Shown piece by piece: positions 16,540 to 24,830 of a DNA stretch of 64,000 bases. Source of the stretch: Bradyrhizobium lablabi (GTDB taxonomy: Bacteria > Pseudomonadota > Alphaproteobacteria > Rhizobiales > Xanthobacteraceae); NCBI RefSeq assembly GCF_900141755.1, contig NZ_LT670844.1:3472001-3536000 (forward strand), written 5' to 3'. How positions within the stretch are numbered: the stretch's first letter is position 1; every line of letters begins with the position of its first letter. The translations under genes and the position numbers were made by a program. The notes beneath the pieces were generated by a model that was not told where the DNA came from, did not search any database, and was given only the letters and a program-made list of their open reading frames with translations.

Positions 16540-16824
16540 TCAGCTCTTGGGCGCGGACGGATAACCCGCCTTGGTGGTCGCCGATGTCAGTTGGTTCACA
16601 TCGGCTTTGGCGTCGTCGTAGATGACCGTTGCCGTCTTGTCCTTGAAGGACACCGCAACCTTGGCAACGCCGGGGACTGCTTCCAGGCTACCTTTGACGA
16701 TCGACGGGCAGGCGGCGCAATCCATGTTGTTCACTGCCAAGGTAACGGTCTTGTCCGCCGCAAACGCAGCCGGCGAAGCAACGACGCCCACGGCGAAGGC
16801 CGCAAGGGTGAGAAACTTATTCAT
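16540..16824 (-). CDS. merP: Periplasmic mercuric-ion-binding protein MerP
   Basis: A 94-residue protein: signal peptide (MNKFLTLAAFAVGVVASPAAFA) followed by one heavy-metal-associated domain, KTVTLAVNNMDCAACPSIVKGSLEAVPGVAKV. The CxxC pair is the mercury site. MerP picks up Hg(II) in the periplasm and passes it to MerT. The start at ATG 16824 lies 13 bases after the merT stop. The gene sits in a four-gene unit transcribed away from merR. Confidence 0.93.
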   Translation of the reverse strand: MNKFLTLAAFAVGVVASPAAFAADKTVTLAVNNMDCAACPSIVKGSLEAVPGVAKVAVSFKDKTATVIYDDAKADVNQLTSATTKAGYPSAPKS

Positions 16825-16837
16825 AGAGGTTCTCCGA

Positions 16838-17224
16838 TCAAGAGTTGAGGAATAGGGGTGCGATGAAGTCGAGGCCGAGCGCGGCGACGACGAGGATCGT
16901 CGCGAGGATGAGGCTCGTTTTGACGACACGGTTCGGCAACGGGCGCGCGCAGGCCTCGCCGTCAGCGCAGGCGCGTCGAGAGGATCGATAGACCAGCCAA
17001 TAGCCGTAACCGAGCAACGCGAGCGTCGCGGCGATGAACCAGGGCTGATAGGGGGCAAGCCGGGTGAAATTCCCGATCCATGCTCCGCTGACCCCGAGGC
17101 CGAACAGAACGAGGGGCAAGATGCAACAAGACGACGCCGCCAGCGCTCCGAGAAGGCCGCCTGCCGCTATTAGACTTTGCCGCCGCCGGTTGTCGGTAAT
17201 TTGATGGTCTTGGTTGATCGTCAT
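16838..17224 (-). CDS. merT: Mercuric transport protein MerT
   Basis: A 128-residue inner-membrane protein with three helices: GGLLGALAASSCCILPLVLFGLGVSGAW with the vicinal Cys pair in helix 1, PWFIAATLALLGYGYWLV, and VVKTSLILATILVVAALGLDFI. A second Cys pair (ACADGEAC) is in the loop between helices 2 and 3, as in classical MerT. It imports Hg(II) handed over by MerP. The start at ATG 17224 has no ribosome site, and a TATAAT sequence stands only 2 bases before it, so the message may have little or no leader. No merA follows. Confidence 0.93.
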   Translation of the reverse strand: MTINQDHQITDNRRRQSLIAAGGLLGALAASSCCILPLVLFGLGVSGAWIGNFTRLAPYQPWFIAATLALLGYGYWLVYRSSRRACADGEACARPLPNRVVKTSLILATILVVAALGLDFIAPLFLNS

Positions 17225-17238
17225 CGATTATACGGTGC

Positions 17239-17259
17239 ATCCTGTAGCGACTACAGGAT
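17239..17259. promoter_or_regulatory. MerR-type operator in the merR-merT divergent region
   Basis: ATCCTGTAG-CGA-CTACAGGAT, perfect 9-bp arms. The form resembles operators of MerR, PbrR and CadR regulators. On the minus strand TTGATC (17262-17257) overlaps its edge as a -35 box for merT. A 19-base spacer would then place a poor -10 (CACCGT), the sort of defective promoter MerR proteins untwist (inference). Confidence 0.75.
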
Positions 17260-17272
17260 CAAGGACTATTTC

Positions 17273-17707
17273 ATGGGCACCATCACGTCTTCGCGAGCCG
17301 AAGCCTTCTCAATCGGCGAGCTGTCCAAGCACAGCGGCGTGAACATTGAGACCATTCGCTATTACGAGCGCATCAAAATGCTGCCGGCGCCGCCACGCAC
17401 GGCGAACGGGCGGCGGGTCTACGGGCCAGCCGAAAGACGGACATTGGCTTTCATCCGGCGTTCCCGCGACCTCGGGTTCACGCTTGAGGAGATTCGCGCC
17501 TTGCTGGCTTTAGGAGGGCCAGAGCGTGCTTCGTGTGCCGACGTACGTAAGATCGCGAGCGCGCATCTGGCGAGCGTTCGTAGTAAACTCTCCGACCTCG
17601 TCAAGCTTGAGTCCATCTTGTCGGAAACGGTCGCGCAATGCTCCGACGGCCCTAGCCCCGACTGCCCGGTGCTCGACATTTTGGATGCCGGCCGGCAAAG
17701 CGACTAG
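17273..17707 (+). CDS. merR: Mercury-responsive regulator MerR
   Basis: A 144-residue MerR protein. N-terminal winged helix: SIGELSKHSGVNIETIRYYERIKMLPAPPR. Then a coiled-coil dimer helix. The three Hg(II)-binding cysteines are present: one in RASCADVRK and two in AQCSDGPSPDCPVLD, with one residue fewer between the last two than in Tn501 MerR. I start at ATG 17273; earlier in-frame codons run through the operator. Divergent orientation from merTP and a shared dyad operator fit the usual mer switch, with repression without mercury and activation with it. Confidence 0.92.
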   Translation: MGTITSSRAEAFSIGELSKHSGVNIETIRYYERIKMLPAPPRTANGRRVYGPAERRTLAFIRRSRDLGFTLEEIRALLALGGPERASCADVRKIASAHLASVRSKLSDLVKLESILSETVAQCSDGPSPDCPVLDILDAGRQSD

Positions 17708-17824
17708 ACCATATATTCCATGTCAGACGAAGGCGCTGAGTCCAGCGGTGCCCACAATTACCCCATGTCAGCATGATACTTAGCCGCATGGTGATGCATA
17801 AAGCCAGTTAGGCGACCAGTAAAT

Positions 17825-18283
17825 TCACGTGGCCTTTCCCGAGCGTTCCTCTTCCATCGTCACCGCGACCGCCGCATTCGCCGACAGCCGCACCCTCTCG
17901 CCTTCGACCTCGGCGACCAGCCCCAGATCGATGAAATGATGATGGCCTTTGTGGCGTCCTTCGCCGCTGTCGGCTTTGGCGAGCTTGATCCTGCCGCCTT
18001 CGACGCGATCGACGGTACCGATGTGAACGCCGTCGGCGCCGATCACTTCCATATGCTGCTTGATGCTTAGTCTCATTTCGGGCCGCCGTCGCGCAATCAG
18101 TTCGTCGCGTTTCCTGGTCAGGAGGTCGAGCTGCGCCTCCTGGTCAGCGATACGCCGCGCGTTCAGTTCCTCGACCGCGCCACCGGAATAGGCGGCTGCC
18201 TGTTCGGTCAATTCGATGAGGTTTTCCCTGACCGCGGCGATGCGTCTCTCGATCTCCGCGAGGTCCAGCGAAATGTCAGGCAT
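17825..18283 (-). CDS. Coiled-coil plus DUF2171 protein
   Basis: A 152-residue protein with two parts. Residues 5-70 form a charged helix likely to coil (LAEIERRIAAVRENLIELTE and QEAQLDLLTRKRDELIARR). Residues 72-140 are a DUF2171 domain: HMEVIGADGVHIGTVDRVEGGRIKLAK then HHHFIDLGLVAEVEGERVRLSANA, a PRC-barrel-like fold. DUF2171 proteins are common in Rhizobiales and uncharacterised. It stands alone between merR and an inhibitor-like gene on the same strand. A regulatory or scaffold role is speculation. Confidence 0.82.
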   Translation of the reverse strand: MPDISLDLAEIERRIAAVRENLIELTEQAAAYSGGAVEELNARRIADQEAQLDLLTRKRDELIARRRPEMRLSIKQHMEVIGADGVHIGTVDRVEGGRIKLAKADSGEGRHKGHHHFIDLGLVAEVEGERVRLSANAAVAVTMEEERSGKAT

Positions 18284-18403
18284 GGCTCGTCCTCCCCGGC
18301 GCGGCAGGCGCGCCCTTGCGCAGCCCCAGGAGCGGCGCTGCCCGAGAGCGCTAACGCCGGGACAGCCGTTTCTGTTTCATGCTGCCGGCGAGAAAAGCAA
18401 AAA

Positions 18404-19102
18404 TTACTGTCCCCGCAGCATGATCAGCGGATCGGCGCTGTCGGGCACCCGCCGCCATTGCGCGTTGTCGTCGGCCTCGAACTGCCAGGTCTCGCCGCTT
18501 TGCGACATCAACAGCATCTGGCCGTGATCGAGCCGCCATTGCGTCGGCGCAAAGGCCGCGACCGCGGCATCGCATTTCGGCTTCAGGAAGACCTGGAAAT
18601 TATCCCCGCCGGCTTCGGTATTGGTCAGCGTCAGGCCGCAGATCGCCTGGCCGTTGCCGCGCACCATCGACCAGTCGCCGATCATCTGGTCCATCGATTT
18701 TGCCAAAGAGCGCGCGGCAGCAAGGTTTTGCAGGATGTAGATGCCTTCGCCCTGCCGCAGGCCTTCCAAAATCCCGCTCTCGACTTCGGTAAAGTCGATC
18801 ACCGGGCCCCCGGTTGCATCCTGCAGCCGCACGATATCGAGCCCCTTGATGCTCCAGGCCGCGATGTCCTTGGTGAACGGCAACGCAGCCGCGCAGCCGG
18901 GCTCGAGTTCGAGTTTTAAGCCTTGCGGCGTCGTATCGCCTTTGAGGGTAACGACGCAGGTCTTGCTGCGTTCGGTGGTCGAGAGCTCCCACTGGCCGAT
19001 CATGTCTTTCTTCAGAGTGCTCGCATCCTGCGCGCGCGCCTGATCAAGGCCGGCAACCAGCGCCAGCAGCGCCGCAAGCGCGATGCCGACACGAGGCGTC
19101 AT
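18404..19102 (-). CDS. Secreted AprI/Inh-like protein with two inhibitor-type domains
   Basis: A 232-residue exported protein: signal peptide (VGIALAALLALVAGLDQARAQ), then two related domains of about 100 residues. Each opens with an IG-WxxS/xxW element (MIGQWELSTTERSKTCVVTL near 34 and MIGDWSMVRGNGQAICGLTL near 140) and contains one Cys pair. This is the pattern of the AprI/Inh family, small barrels that plug alkaline metalloproteases. No serralysin-type protease is present here. Its start overlaps the stop of the 2-hydroxyacid dehydrogenase gene by one base (TGATG), so it is the last gene of that operon, an odd partner for a dehydrogenase. Confidence 0.8.
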   Translation of the reverse strand: MTPRVGIALAALLALVAGLDQARAQDASTLKKDMIGQWELSTTERSKTCVVTLKGDTTPQGLKLELEPGCAAALPFTKDIAAWSIKGLDIVRLQDATGGPVIDFTEVESGILEGLRQGEGIYILQNLAAARSLAKSMDQMIGDWSMVRGNGQAICGLTLTNTEAGGDNFQVFLKPKCDAAVAAFAPTQWRLDHGQMLLMSQSGETWQFEADDNAQWRRVPDSADPLIMLRGQ

Positions 19103-20091
19103 CAGCGGCTCTTGGCGGGCGTTTCCGCAACCGGCGTCAGCGGCGGCTTGCCGGCGAACCAGGCTTTCAGATTGTCGACCACCAACTGATCCATGGCGTT
19201 GCGGGTCACGACCGACGCGGAGCCGATATGCGGCAGCAGCACCACGTTCTGCATGGTGCGCAGTTCATCCGGCACGTTCGGTTCTTTTTCGAACACGTCG
19301 AGGCCGGCGGCCAGAATGGTCCCCGATTTGAGCGCTGATATCAGCGCCTGCTCGTCGACCACCGAGCCGCGCGCGACGTTGATGATGACGCCGCGCGGGC
19401 CGAGCGCCTTCATGACATCGGCGTTGATCATTTTCGCCGTCGACGGGCCGCCGGGAACGATGACGATCAGCGTATCCACCGCCTTCGCCATCTCGATCAA
19501 ATCAGGATAGTGCTTGTGGGACACGCCATCGGCGGGTTTGCGCGTATGATAGACCACGGGCACGCGCGACGCGTCGAGCCGGCGTGCGATTGCTTGTCCA
19601 ATCCGGCCCATGCCGACCATGCCGACCTTGCGATCCCGCAGCGACCCAACGCTCAGGGGGAAATTCTGCGTCAGCCAGAGCCCGGAGCGCAGATATCGGT
19701 CTGCCTTGATGAATTCGCGTAACGTCGCGATCAACAGCCCAAACGCGATATCGGCGACCTCCTCGGTCAGCACGTCCGGCGTGTTGGTGACCATGATGTT
19801 GTGGTCGCGCGCATAAGCCGCGTCGATGTGGTCGTAGCCGACGCCGAACGAGGAGACGATCTCCATTTTCGGGAAACGCGCCAGCGTCTTGCTGTCGCCG
19901 CGAACCGAATTGTACGTCACCGCCATGCCGCGGATTTTCTCGGCGACCGCAGGCGTCAAGCGCTCGAGGTCGGGAATGGTCTCGAACGGATGCAGGACAA
20001 ACTGATCGGAAAAGCCGTTATCGACGATCGGCTTGCTCGGCCCATAGATCAATAAATCGATCTTCTCGGAGGAGATGTTTCCGCCAACCAT
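19102..20091 (-). CDS. D-isomer-specific 2-hydroxyacid dehydrogenase
   Basis: A 329-residue NAD(P)-dependent dehydrogenase. The nucleotide-binding motif is GMVGMGRIGQAIARRL (about 150-165). The catalytic triad is recognisable: Arg in NVARGSVVDEQAL, Glu in EKEPNVP and His in LLPHIGSAS. N- and C-terminal parts form the substrate domain. Closest in style to glyoxylate/hydroxypyruvate reductases. The start at 20091 overlaps the permease stop by one base. Linked to an NMT1-type importer and opposite a creatininase-family hydrolase, it may act on a breakdown product of the imported compound (inference). Confidence 0.9.
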   Translation of the reverse strand: MVGGNISSEKIDLLIYGPSKPIVDNGFSDQFVLHPFETIPDLERLTPAVAEKIRGMAVTYNSVRGDSKTLARFPKMEIVSSFGVGYDHIDAAYARDHNIMVTNTPDVLTEEVADIAFGLLIATLREFIKADRYLRSGLWLTQNFPLSVGSLRDRKVGMVGMGRIGQAIARRLDASRVPVVYHTRKPADGVSHKHYPDLIEMAKAVDTLIVIVPGGPSTAKMINADVMKALGPRGVIINVARGSVVDEQALISALKSGTILAAGLDVFEKEPNVPDELRTMQNVVLLPHIGSASVVTRNAMDQLVVDNLKAWFAGKPPLTPVAETPAKSR

Positions 20092-20927
20092 CAGTTTTCC
20101 TTTCCAAGCGCGCTCTCGTGCCAGCGCCGCAATACCAGATGCGAGGTTAGCGCCAGCAGCCCATAGATGACAATCCCGGCGGCGGAGAGCAATAATAAGG
20201 CAGCGAACATGCGGGGAATGTTGAGGCGGTAGCCGGATTCGAGGATTCGGTAGGCAAGGCCGGAACCGGCGCCGGCGGAGCCAGCCGCGATCTCGGCCAC
20301 AACGGCGCCGATCAGCGACAATCCGCCGGCGATCCGCAATCCGCCGAGGATATACGGCAACGCCGACGGCAGTTTGAGATGGACAAGCGTCTGCAGCCGC
20401 GAGGCGCCATAAAGCCTGAAGAGGCCGGCCAGATTGCGGTCGACCGAATTCAATCCGAGCGCGGTGTTCGACAAAACCGGAAAGAATCCGACGATCCAGG
20501 CACAGACGATGACGGCGGCCTGCTGCGGCAGGTAAATCAGAAGTAACGGCGCGATCGCAATCACCGGCGTGACCTGCAGGATCACCGCATAGGGAAACAG
20601 CGAATATTCCAGCCATTTCGATTGATTGAACAACAGCGCGAGCGCAATGCCGCCGACGGCGGCGGCAACGAAACCTTCCAGCGTGGTGGTCAACGTGGTC
20701 ATGAGCGATTGCGACAGCACCGGCCAATCCACGATGAGCGTCCAGAACACCGCGCCGGGAGCCGGCAGGATATGGGGCGGGATATCGTTGATGCGCACCA
20801 CGAGGTCCCAAACCGCGATGCCCGCCGCCAGCACGACGACCGGAAGCAAAATCCGCACAAGGCGCAGGGTGCGGCTGTCGAGTGCCGCCTGCTCGGCCGA
20901 TATGGGCTGGGTTTGCAGTTCGCTCAT
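20091..20927 (-). CDS. ABC transporter permease, SsuC/TauC family
   Basis: A 278-residue inner-membrane permease with six helices and the EAA-type cytoplasmic loop around GASRLQTLVHLKLPSALPYILGGLRIAGGLSLIGAVVAE. Family: BPD_transp_1, nitrate/sulfonate/taurine/pyrimidine group. I start it at ATG 20927 because this overlaps the ATPase stop (ATGA); the frame is open further upstream inside the ATPase gene. Forms the channel of the importer encoded with the ATPase and binding protein just upstream. Confidence 0.92.
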   Translation of the reverse strand: MSELQTQPISAEQAALDSRTLRLVRILLPVVVLAAGIAVWDLVVRINDIPPHILPAPGAVFWTLIVDWPVLSQSLMTTLTTTLEGFVAAAVGGIALALLFNQSKWLEYSLFPYAVILQVTPVIAIAPLLLIYLPQQAAVIVCAWIVGFFPVLSNTALGLNSVDRNLAGLFRLYGASRLQTLVHLKLPSALPYILGGLRIAGGLSLIGAVVAEIAAGSAGAGSGLAYRILESGYRLNIPRMFAALLLLSAAGIVIYGLLALTSHLVLRRWHESALGKEN

Positions 20928-21739
20928 GAACCGGGCAGCCCGGAATAGGACGGCGCCAGCGCGTTCGATACCTCGCGGCAATAGCCGGCATAGTCGACGG
21001 AGGTGCGAAACTCCTCGCCCCGCGGTTCAGGCGCATCGATGCGAATTTCGGCCGTGATGCGTCCGGGCCGCGCCGACATCACCACCACGCGCTGCGACAG
21101 ATAGACCGACTCGAACACCGAATGGGTGACGAAGATGACGGTCTTGTGCAGATTACGCCACAGCGACAACAGATCGTTGTTGAGGCGAAAGCGCGTGATC
21201 TCATCGAGCGCTGCAAACGGTTCGTCCATCAACAGGAGATCCGGATCGGTGACCAGCGCACGCGCCAGCGAGACCCGCATCTTCATGCCGCCGGATAATT
21301 CGCGCGGATACGCATCGGCGAACTCGGCAAGCCCCACTTGCGTCAGCGCTTCGCTGACGCGCGCATTGGCCTCCGCAGCGGCCGCACGGGCGAGTTTCAG
21401 CGGTAGCCGCACATTCTCGCGCACGCTGGTCCACGGCATCAAGGTCGGTTCCTGGAACACAAAGCCGATGGAATGTCCGGCGCGCTCCTCGCCGGGGCGG
21501 TGGAAGACACCGACCGTTCCCGACGTCGGCGCGTTCAGCCCCGCGATCAGCCGCAACGCCGTCGACTTCCCGCAGCCCGACGGCCCGAGCAGCGACACGA
21601 ACTCGCCTTTCGTCACATCGAGGTCCAGCGGCCCGAGTGCCATCACGCCATTGTCATAGACCTTGGTGACGGCGCGGAGACTAACCGCGAGGCCGGCCAT
21701 GCGCGCCTCGGCTTCGGACAAGACTGCAGGCTGGGCCAT
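20924..21739 (-). CDS. ABC transporter ATP-binding protein, SsuB/TauB family
   Basis: A 271-residue ATPase with Walker A (GPSGCGKST), Q-loop (VFQEPTLMPW), signature LSGGMKMRVSLARAL, Walker B (LLLMDEP) and H-loop (VFVTHS-like IFVTHSVFE). It energises the importer. The start at ATG 21739 lies 7 bases after the binding-protein stop. In the SsuB/TauB group it serves NMT1-type systems for sulfonates, pyrimidine precursors or related small molecules; the binding protein does not settle which. Confidence 0.93.
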   Translation of the reverse strand: MAQPAVLSEAEARMAGLAVSLRAVTKVYDNGVMALGPLDLDVTKGEFVSLLGPSGCGKSTALRLIAGLNAPTSGTVGVFHRPGEERAGHSIGFVFQEPTLMPWTSVRENVRLPLKLARAAAAEANARVSEALTQVGLAEFADAYPRELSGGMKMRVSLARALVTDPDLLLMDEPFAALDEITRFRLNNDLLSLWRNLHKTVIFVTHSVFESVYLSQRVVVMSARPGRITAEIRIDAPEPRGEEFRTSVDYAGYCREVSNALAPSYSGLPGS

Positions 21740-21746
21740 CGCCAAG

Positions 21747-22766
21747 CTAGTTCTTCGGCCGCAGATCGAGGCCGACGCCTTTATTGACAAAACGAAGCGT
21801 GTAGGCCTTGCGGAAGTCGATATCGGGCTTGACCACGCCGGCGCGAACCATCTTGTCGAAGAAACTCGCGGCGCGCTCGTCGGTCATGGCGCCGATGCCG
21901 TCGCGCAAGGTGTCGCCGGAATCGACAATGCCATATTCCTTCATCTTGCTTAGGGAGTAGGCGAGCAACTCGTCGGTCATTTCCGGATTGAGCTTCTTGA
22001 TCATGGTATTGGCCGGCGCGTTGTCGCCGTAGAGATAATTGTACCAGCCGATGATGGAGGCATCGACGAAGCGCTGCACCAAATCCGGCTTCTTGTCGAC
22101 CAGGTCGCGCCGGGTCTCGATCAGGGTGGAGTAGGTGTTGAAACCGTAATCCGCCAGCAGGAGCACCCCGGGCTTGAACTTGGCCGCCTTTTCGACCGCG
22201 AACGGCTCCGAGGTGACATAGCCCTGCATCGCGGTCTGCTTGTCGGCGATGAAGGGCTGCGAGTTGAAGGTGTAGGGTCTGACCTTTTGCTCGCTGAAGC
22301 CATATTCGGACTTCAGCCATTGAAAGTAGCTGGAAATGCCTTCCTTCGACACCAAGAGCGTCAGCGGCTTGAGCTCTTCGAGTTTTGTCACATTCGATTC
22401 CGGATGGGTCAGGAAGACCTGCGGATCCTTCTGAAAGATGGCGGCGACCGTCACTACCGGCACGTTGTTGGCGACCGCATCGAACGACATCAGGGTGTTC
22501 GCGGCCATGAAGAAATCGAGCTTGCCGGCGATCAGCAGCATGCGGTTGTTGTCGTTCGGGCCGCCCGGCACGATGGTGACGTCGAGCCCGTATTTCCGGT
22601 AGGTGCCGTCGGCCAGTGCCTGGAAAAATCCGCCATGCTCGGCTTCCGGAACCCAGTTGGTTCCGAACGAGACCTTGTCCAGCGTTTGGGCGCGTGCAGG
22701 CGAGGAAGCCATGACAATGGCCGCAAGGCCTAGCGTTAACGCTCGCAGCAAAAGAACCGGGTTCAT
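21747..22766 (-). CDS. NMT1/THI5-like ABC substrate-binding protein
   Basis: A 339-residue periplasmic protein, signal peptide LGLAAIVMASSPARAQ then an NMT1 domain: DKVSFGTNWVPEAEHGGFFQALADGTYRKYGLDVTIVPGGP and KLDFFMAANTLM. The opening NWxPEAEHGGFFQAxADG is like RutA-linked, hydroxymethylpyrimidine or riboflavin-type binding proteins. The gene heads an operon of binding protein, ATPase, permease, dehydrogenase and inhibitor-like protein. It is divergent from a creatininase-family gene with 112 bases between the starts, so importer and hydrolase are probably co-regulated. A pyrimidine or amide-like substrate is a guess. Confidence 0.9.
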   Translation of the reverse strand: MNPVLLLRALTLGLAAIVMASSPARAQTLDKVSFGTNWVPEAEHGGFFQALADGTYRKYGLDVTIVPGGPNDNNRMLLIAGKLDFFMAANTLMSFDAVANNVPVVTVAAIFQKDPQVFLTHPESNVTKLEELKPLTLLVSKEGISSYFQWLKSEYGFSEQKVRPYTFNSQPFIADKQTAMQGYVTSEPFAVEKAAKFKPGVLLLADYGFNTYSTLIETRRDLVDKKPDLVQRFVDASIIGWYNYLYGDNAPANTMIKKLNPEMTDELLAYSLSKMKEYGIVDSGDTLRDGIGAMTDERAASFFDKMVRAGVVKPDIDFRKAYTLRFVNKGVGLDLRPKN

Positions 22767-22878
22767 GATTGGACTCCGTTGATCGTTCTGCCCATGATAG
22801 GAAGCAATGGACGCCGGTTGCGCCCTTTTGAAGGAATACAAACTACCCTGCAAATCTCCGCAAAGAAACATTCGCTCG

Positions 22879-23694
22879 ATGACTTCTTTCCTGCCTCCCC
22901 GCGACTGGACCGAGATTCACTGGCCCGACTTCGCCGCCGCGGAGCCTGAGCGATGGATCGCGGTGCTGCCGCTGGCTGCGACCGAACAGCACGGGCCGCA
23001 TTTGCCGCTCGGGACCGACGTCATGATCGCGGAGGCCTATCTTACGCGGGTGCGCGAGCTGTTGCCCCAAAACATTCCCGCGACCTTCCTTCCCGTTCAA
23101 CCGGTCGGGATTTCCACCGAGCATGTCGATTATCCGGGCACGCTGACGCTATCTGTGGAAGTCGCGCTGAAGAGCTGGATGGCGATCGGCGAGAGCGTGG
23201 CGCGCGCAGGCCTCAAGAAATTCGTGATGGTGACGAGCCATGGCGGCAACAGCGCGGCGATGACGCTGGTGGCGCAGCAACTGCGCGCGCAACACGGGCT
23301 TCTCGCCGTCACCACCGGATGGTCGCGCCTCAGTGCGCCGGAGGGACTGTTTCCCGCCGATGAACTCCGTCATGGCATTCATGGCGGTGCGGTCGAGACC
23401 TCGATCATGCTAGCGCGATATAAGCAGCATGTGCGCGTGCCTGCGACCGCCGATTTTCGCTCCAGGGCGATCGCGATGGAAAAAGACTATCGCGTTCTGT
23501 CGCCGCAGCGGCCGGCGCCGTTCGCCTGGCAGGCCCAGGACCTTCACGCCAGCGGCGCCGTCGGCGATGCGACGATAGCGTCGGCAGAAAAAGGCGAACG
23601 CCTCATCGATCAGGGCGCGCGCGCGTTCAGCGAATTGCTTGCCGACGTCGACAAATTCGACCCGAAAGCCCTTTCAGCGCCCCCGAACGTTTGA
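22879..23694 (+). CDS. Creatininase-family amidohydrolase
   Basis: A 271-residue cytoplasmic hydrolase. The metal-binding motifs of the creatininase fold are clear: E-Q-H in LPLAATEQHGPHLPLGTD, D/H in the same stretch, and SHGGNSAAM and GIHGGAVETSIML further on. Relatives cleave creatinine, mycofactocin precursor or formylated pyrimidine intermediates (FAPy deformylase). Divergent from an NMT1-type importer, it is the likely first enzyme for the imported compound. The start at 22879 is taken from domain alignment; a longer frame begins at 22807. Confidence 0.9.
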   Translation: MTSFLPPRDWTEIHWPDFAAAEPERWIAVLPLAATEQHGPHLPLGTDVMIAEAYLTRVRELLPQNIPATFLPVQPVGISTEHVDYPGTLTLSVEVALKSWMAIGESVARAGLKKFVMVTSHGGNSAAMTLVAQQLRAQHGLLAVTTGWSRLSAPEGLFPADELRHGIHGGAVETSIMLARYKQHVRVPATADFRSRAIAMEKDYRVLSPQRPAPFAWQAQDLHASGAVGDATIASAEKGERLIDQGARAFSELLADVDKFDPKALSAPPNV

Positions 23695-23840
23695 TGCCCT
23701 CTCCTAAGCGCATGTAATCGCTAGCAAATAAAAGCACTTTTCGAATTCCCGGACCATGCTTCGAACCGGAATCGAAGACGCTCCGTCCAACTGGGCATGC
23801 GGGCCACAACGGCCGCGTCCAACCCGGATGGAGTTTTTTC

Positions 23841-24125
23841 ATGTCGATCAAAACCAAAATTGCAGCCCTTGCGCTGGCGACCCTTGCCGTCACCGGCGGC
23901 CTCGTCTCCACCACCACCCAGGCACAGGCCGGCGGTGGCGGCCTCGGCTGGGGCATCGGAGCCGGTCTTCTCGGCGCCGCCGTGGTCGGCAGCGCGATCG
24001 CTGCGAACAATGGCTACTACAACAACGGCTACTATTATGACGGCTACCGCCGCTGCGGCTGGGTTCGCCAGTTCGATGCCTACGGCAACTATATGGGCCG
24101 CGTCCGCACCTGCAATTTCTACTGA
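23841..24125 (+). CDS. Small secreted Gly/Tyr-rich protein
   Basis: A 94-residue exported protein. Signal peptide about 1-30 (IAALALATLAVTGGLVSTTTQAQAG), a glycine/alanine-rich hydrophobic stretch (GLGWGIGAGLLGAAVVGSAIAA), then a Tyr/Asn/Gly run (NNGYYNNGYYYDGYRRCGW) and a C-terminal Cys (VRTCNF). Proteins with this layout are common in Bradyrhizobium and unstudied. The two Cys could form a disulfide. It is an independent unit: a strong terminator follows at 24231. Confidence 0.8.
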   Translation: MSIKTKIAALALATLAVTGGLVSTTTQAQAGGGGLGWGIGAGLLGAAVVGSAIAANNGYYNNGYYYDGYRRCGWVRQFDAYGNYMGRVRTCNFY

Positions 24126-24230
24126 TGATCGGCTGAATTTGAGAGTCTTCAAGACGTTCTGATTGTGAAGACGCTCTGACTGTGGATCCGCGTTCGGCAC
24201 GGGCGCCTCATCCACCCCCGTGCCGCACCC

Positions 24231-24270
24231 GACCCGCCCGGTTGTCCCCCCGGGCGGGTCATCCTTTTTT
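24231..24270 (+). terminator. Rho-independent terminator
   Basis: Perfect 11-bp stem GACCCGCCCGG/CCGGGCGGGTC with an 8-base loop, followed by CC and six T (24265-24270). It is the clearest terminator in the window, ending the small Gly/Tyr-rich gene. An 8-bp stem GGCACGGG/CCCGTGCC lies just upstream, from 24196 to about 24223. Confidence 0.9.
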
Positions 24271-24326
24271 CAAGCCTTGGTTGACGCTCGCCGTCAGGGT
24301 CGAGCGATCGGCGCGAGTGTTTTAGG

Positions 24327-24830
24327 CTAATGCGGCGGCAGCGCGATCAAAAGCCCAACGTTCACGGCAAGATTCTGGTCGTGCCCGCGGGTGAAGGCAT
24401 AACTGAAGCTGGGCTCGACAAACCACCCGTATTGCGGCGTGACCCAGAACATGAAATCAAGAACGCCCGTGGCGCCGAACGAGCCGGAAGATGTCCATTG
24501 CGGGCCGGCGCCGATCATGAATTCCACGTTCTTGGACAGTTGGAACGGCTTCTTGAAAACCAGGTCGGCCTCCCACTCCGTACCTTCCTTGCTTCGCAGT
24601 GGACTGATCCCGGCCTCGATCTCCAGCCAATGCTCGATCGGCGTCACCTCGATCGCAAGGCTCGGGCCGAAGCTGTTTTTGCCGTCTTGCAGGCCCCATT
24701 CACGCGTCGCGCCAATTTCGAGAACGGCACCGCGATGATCGTCGTCCGAACGCTCCCCGGCGAGAATGGGCGCGGGAGCGGCCATAAGCCCGACAATCAG
24801 CAGGGCAGGCACTGAATCGAACGGCTTCAT
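24327..24830 (-). CDS. Exported beta-barrel-like protein of unknown function
   Basis: A 167-residue protein with a signal peptide (VPALLIVGLMAAPAPILAG). The rest alternates hydrophobic and polar residues in strand-like segments: AVLEIGATREWG, SFGPSLAIEVTPIEHWLEIEAGIS, VEFMIGAGPQWTSSG, VLDFMFWVTPQYGWFVEPSFSYAF, and ends NLAVNVGLLIALPPH. This fits a small outer-membrane barrel or lipocalin-like protein. I recognise no named family. It is convergent with the small secreted protein and divergent from dmeR. Metal-efflux neighbours in other genomes sometimes carry such proteins, but a link is speculative. Confidence 0.72.
   Translation of the reverse strand: MKPFDSVPALLIVGLMAAPAPILAGERSDDDHRGAVLEIGATREWGLQDGKNSFGPSLAIEVTPIEHWLEIEAGISPLRSKEGTEWEADLVFKKPFQLSKNVEFMIGAGPQWTSSGSFGATGVLDFMFWVTPQYGWFVEPSFSYAFTRGHDQNLAVNVGLLIALPPH

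Noticed and set aside
19102..21036. Apparent 644-residue protein containing the 2-hydroxyacid dehydrogenase
   Set aside because: The upstream 300 codons run out of frame through the ABC permease gene. The dehydrogenase family start is at 20091, which overlaps the permease stop.
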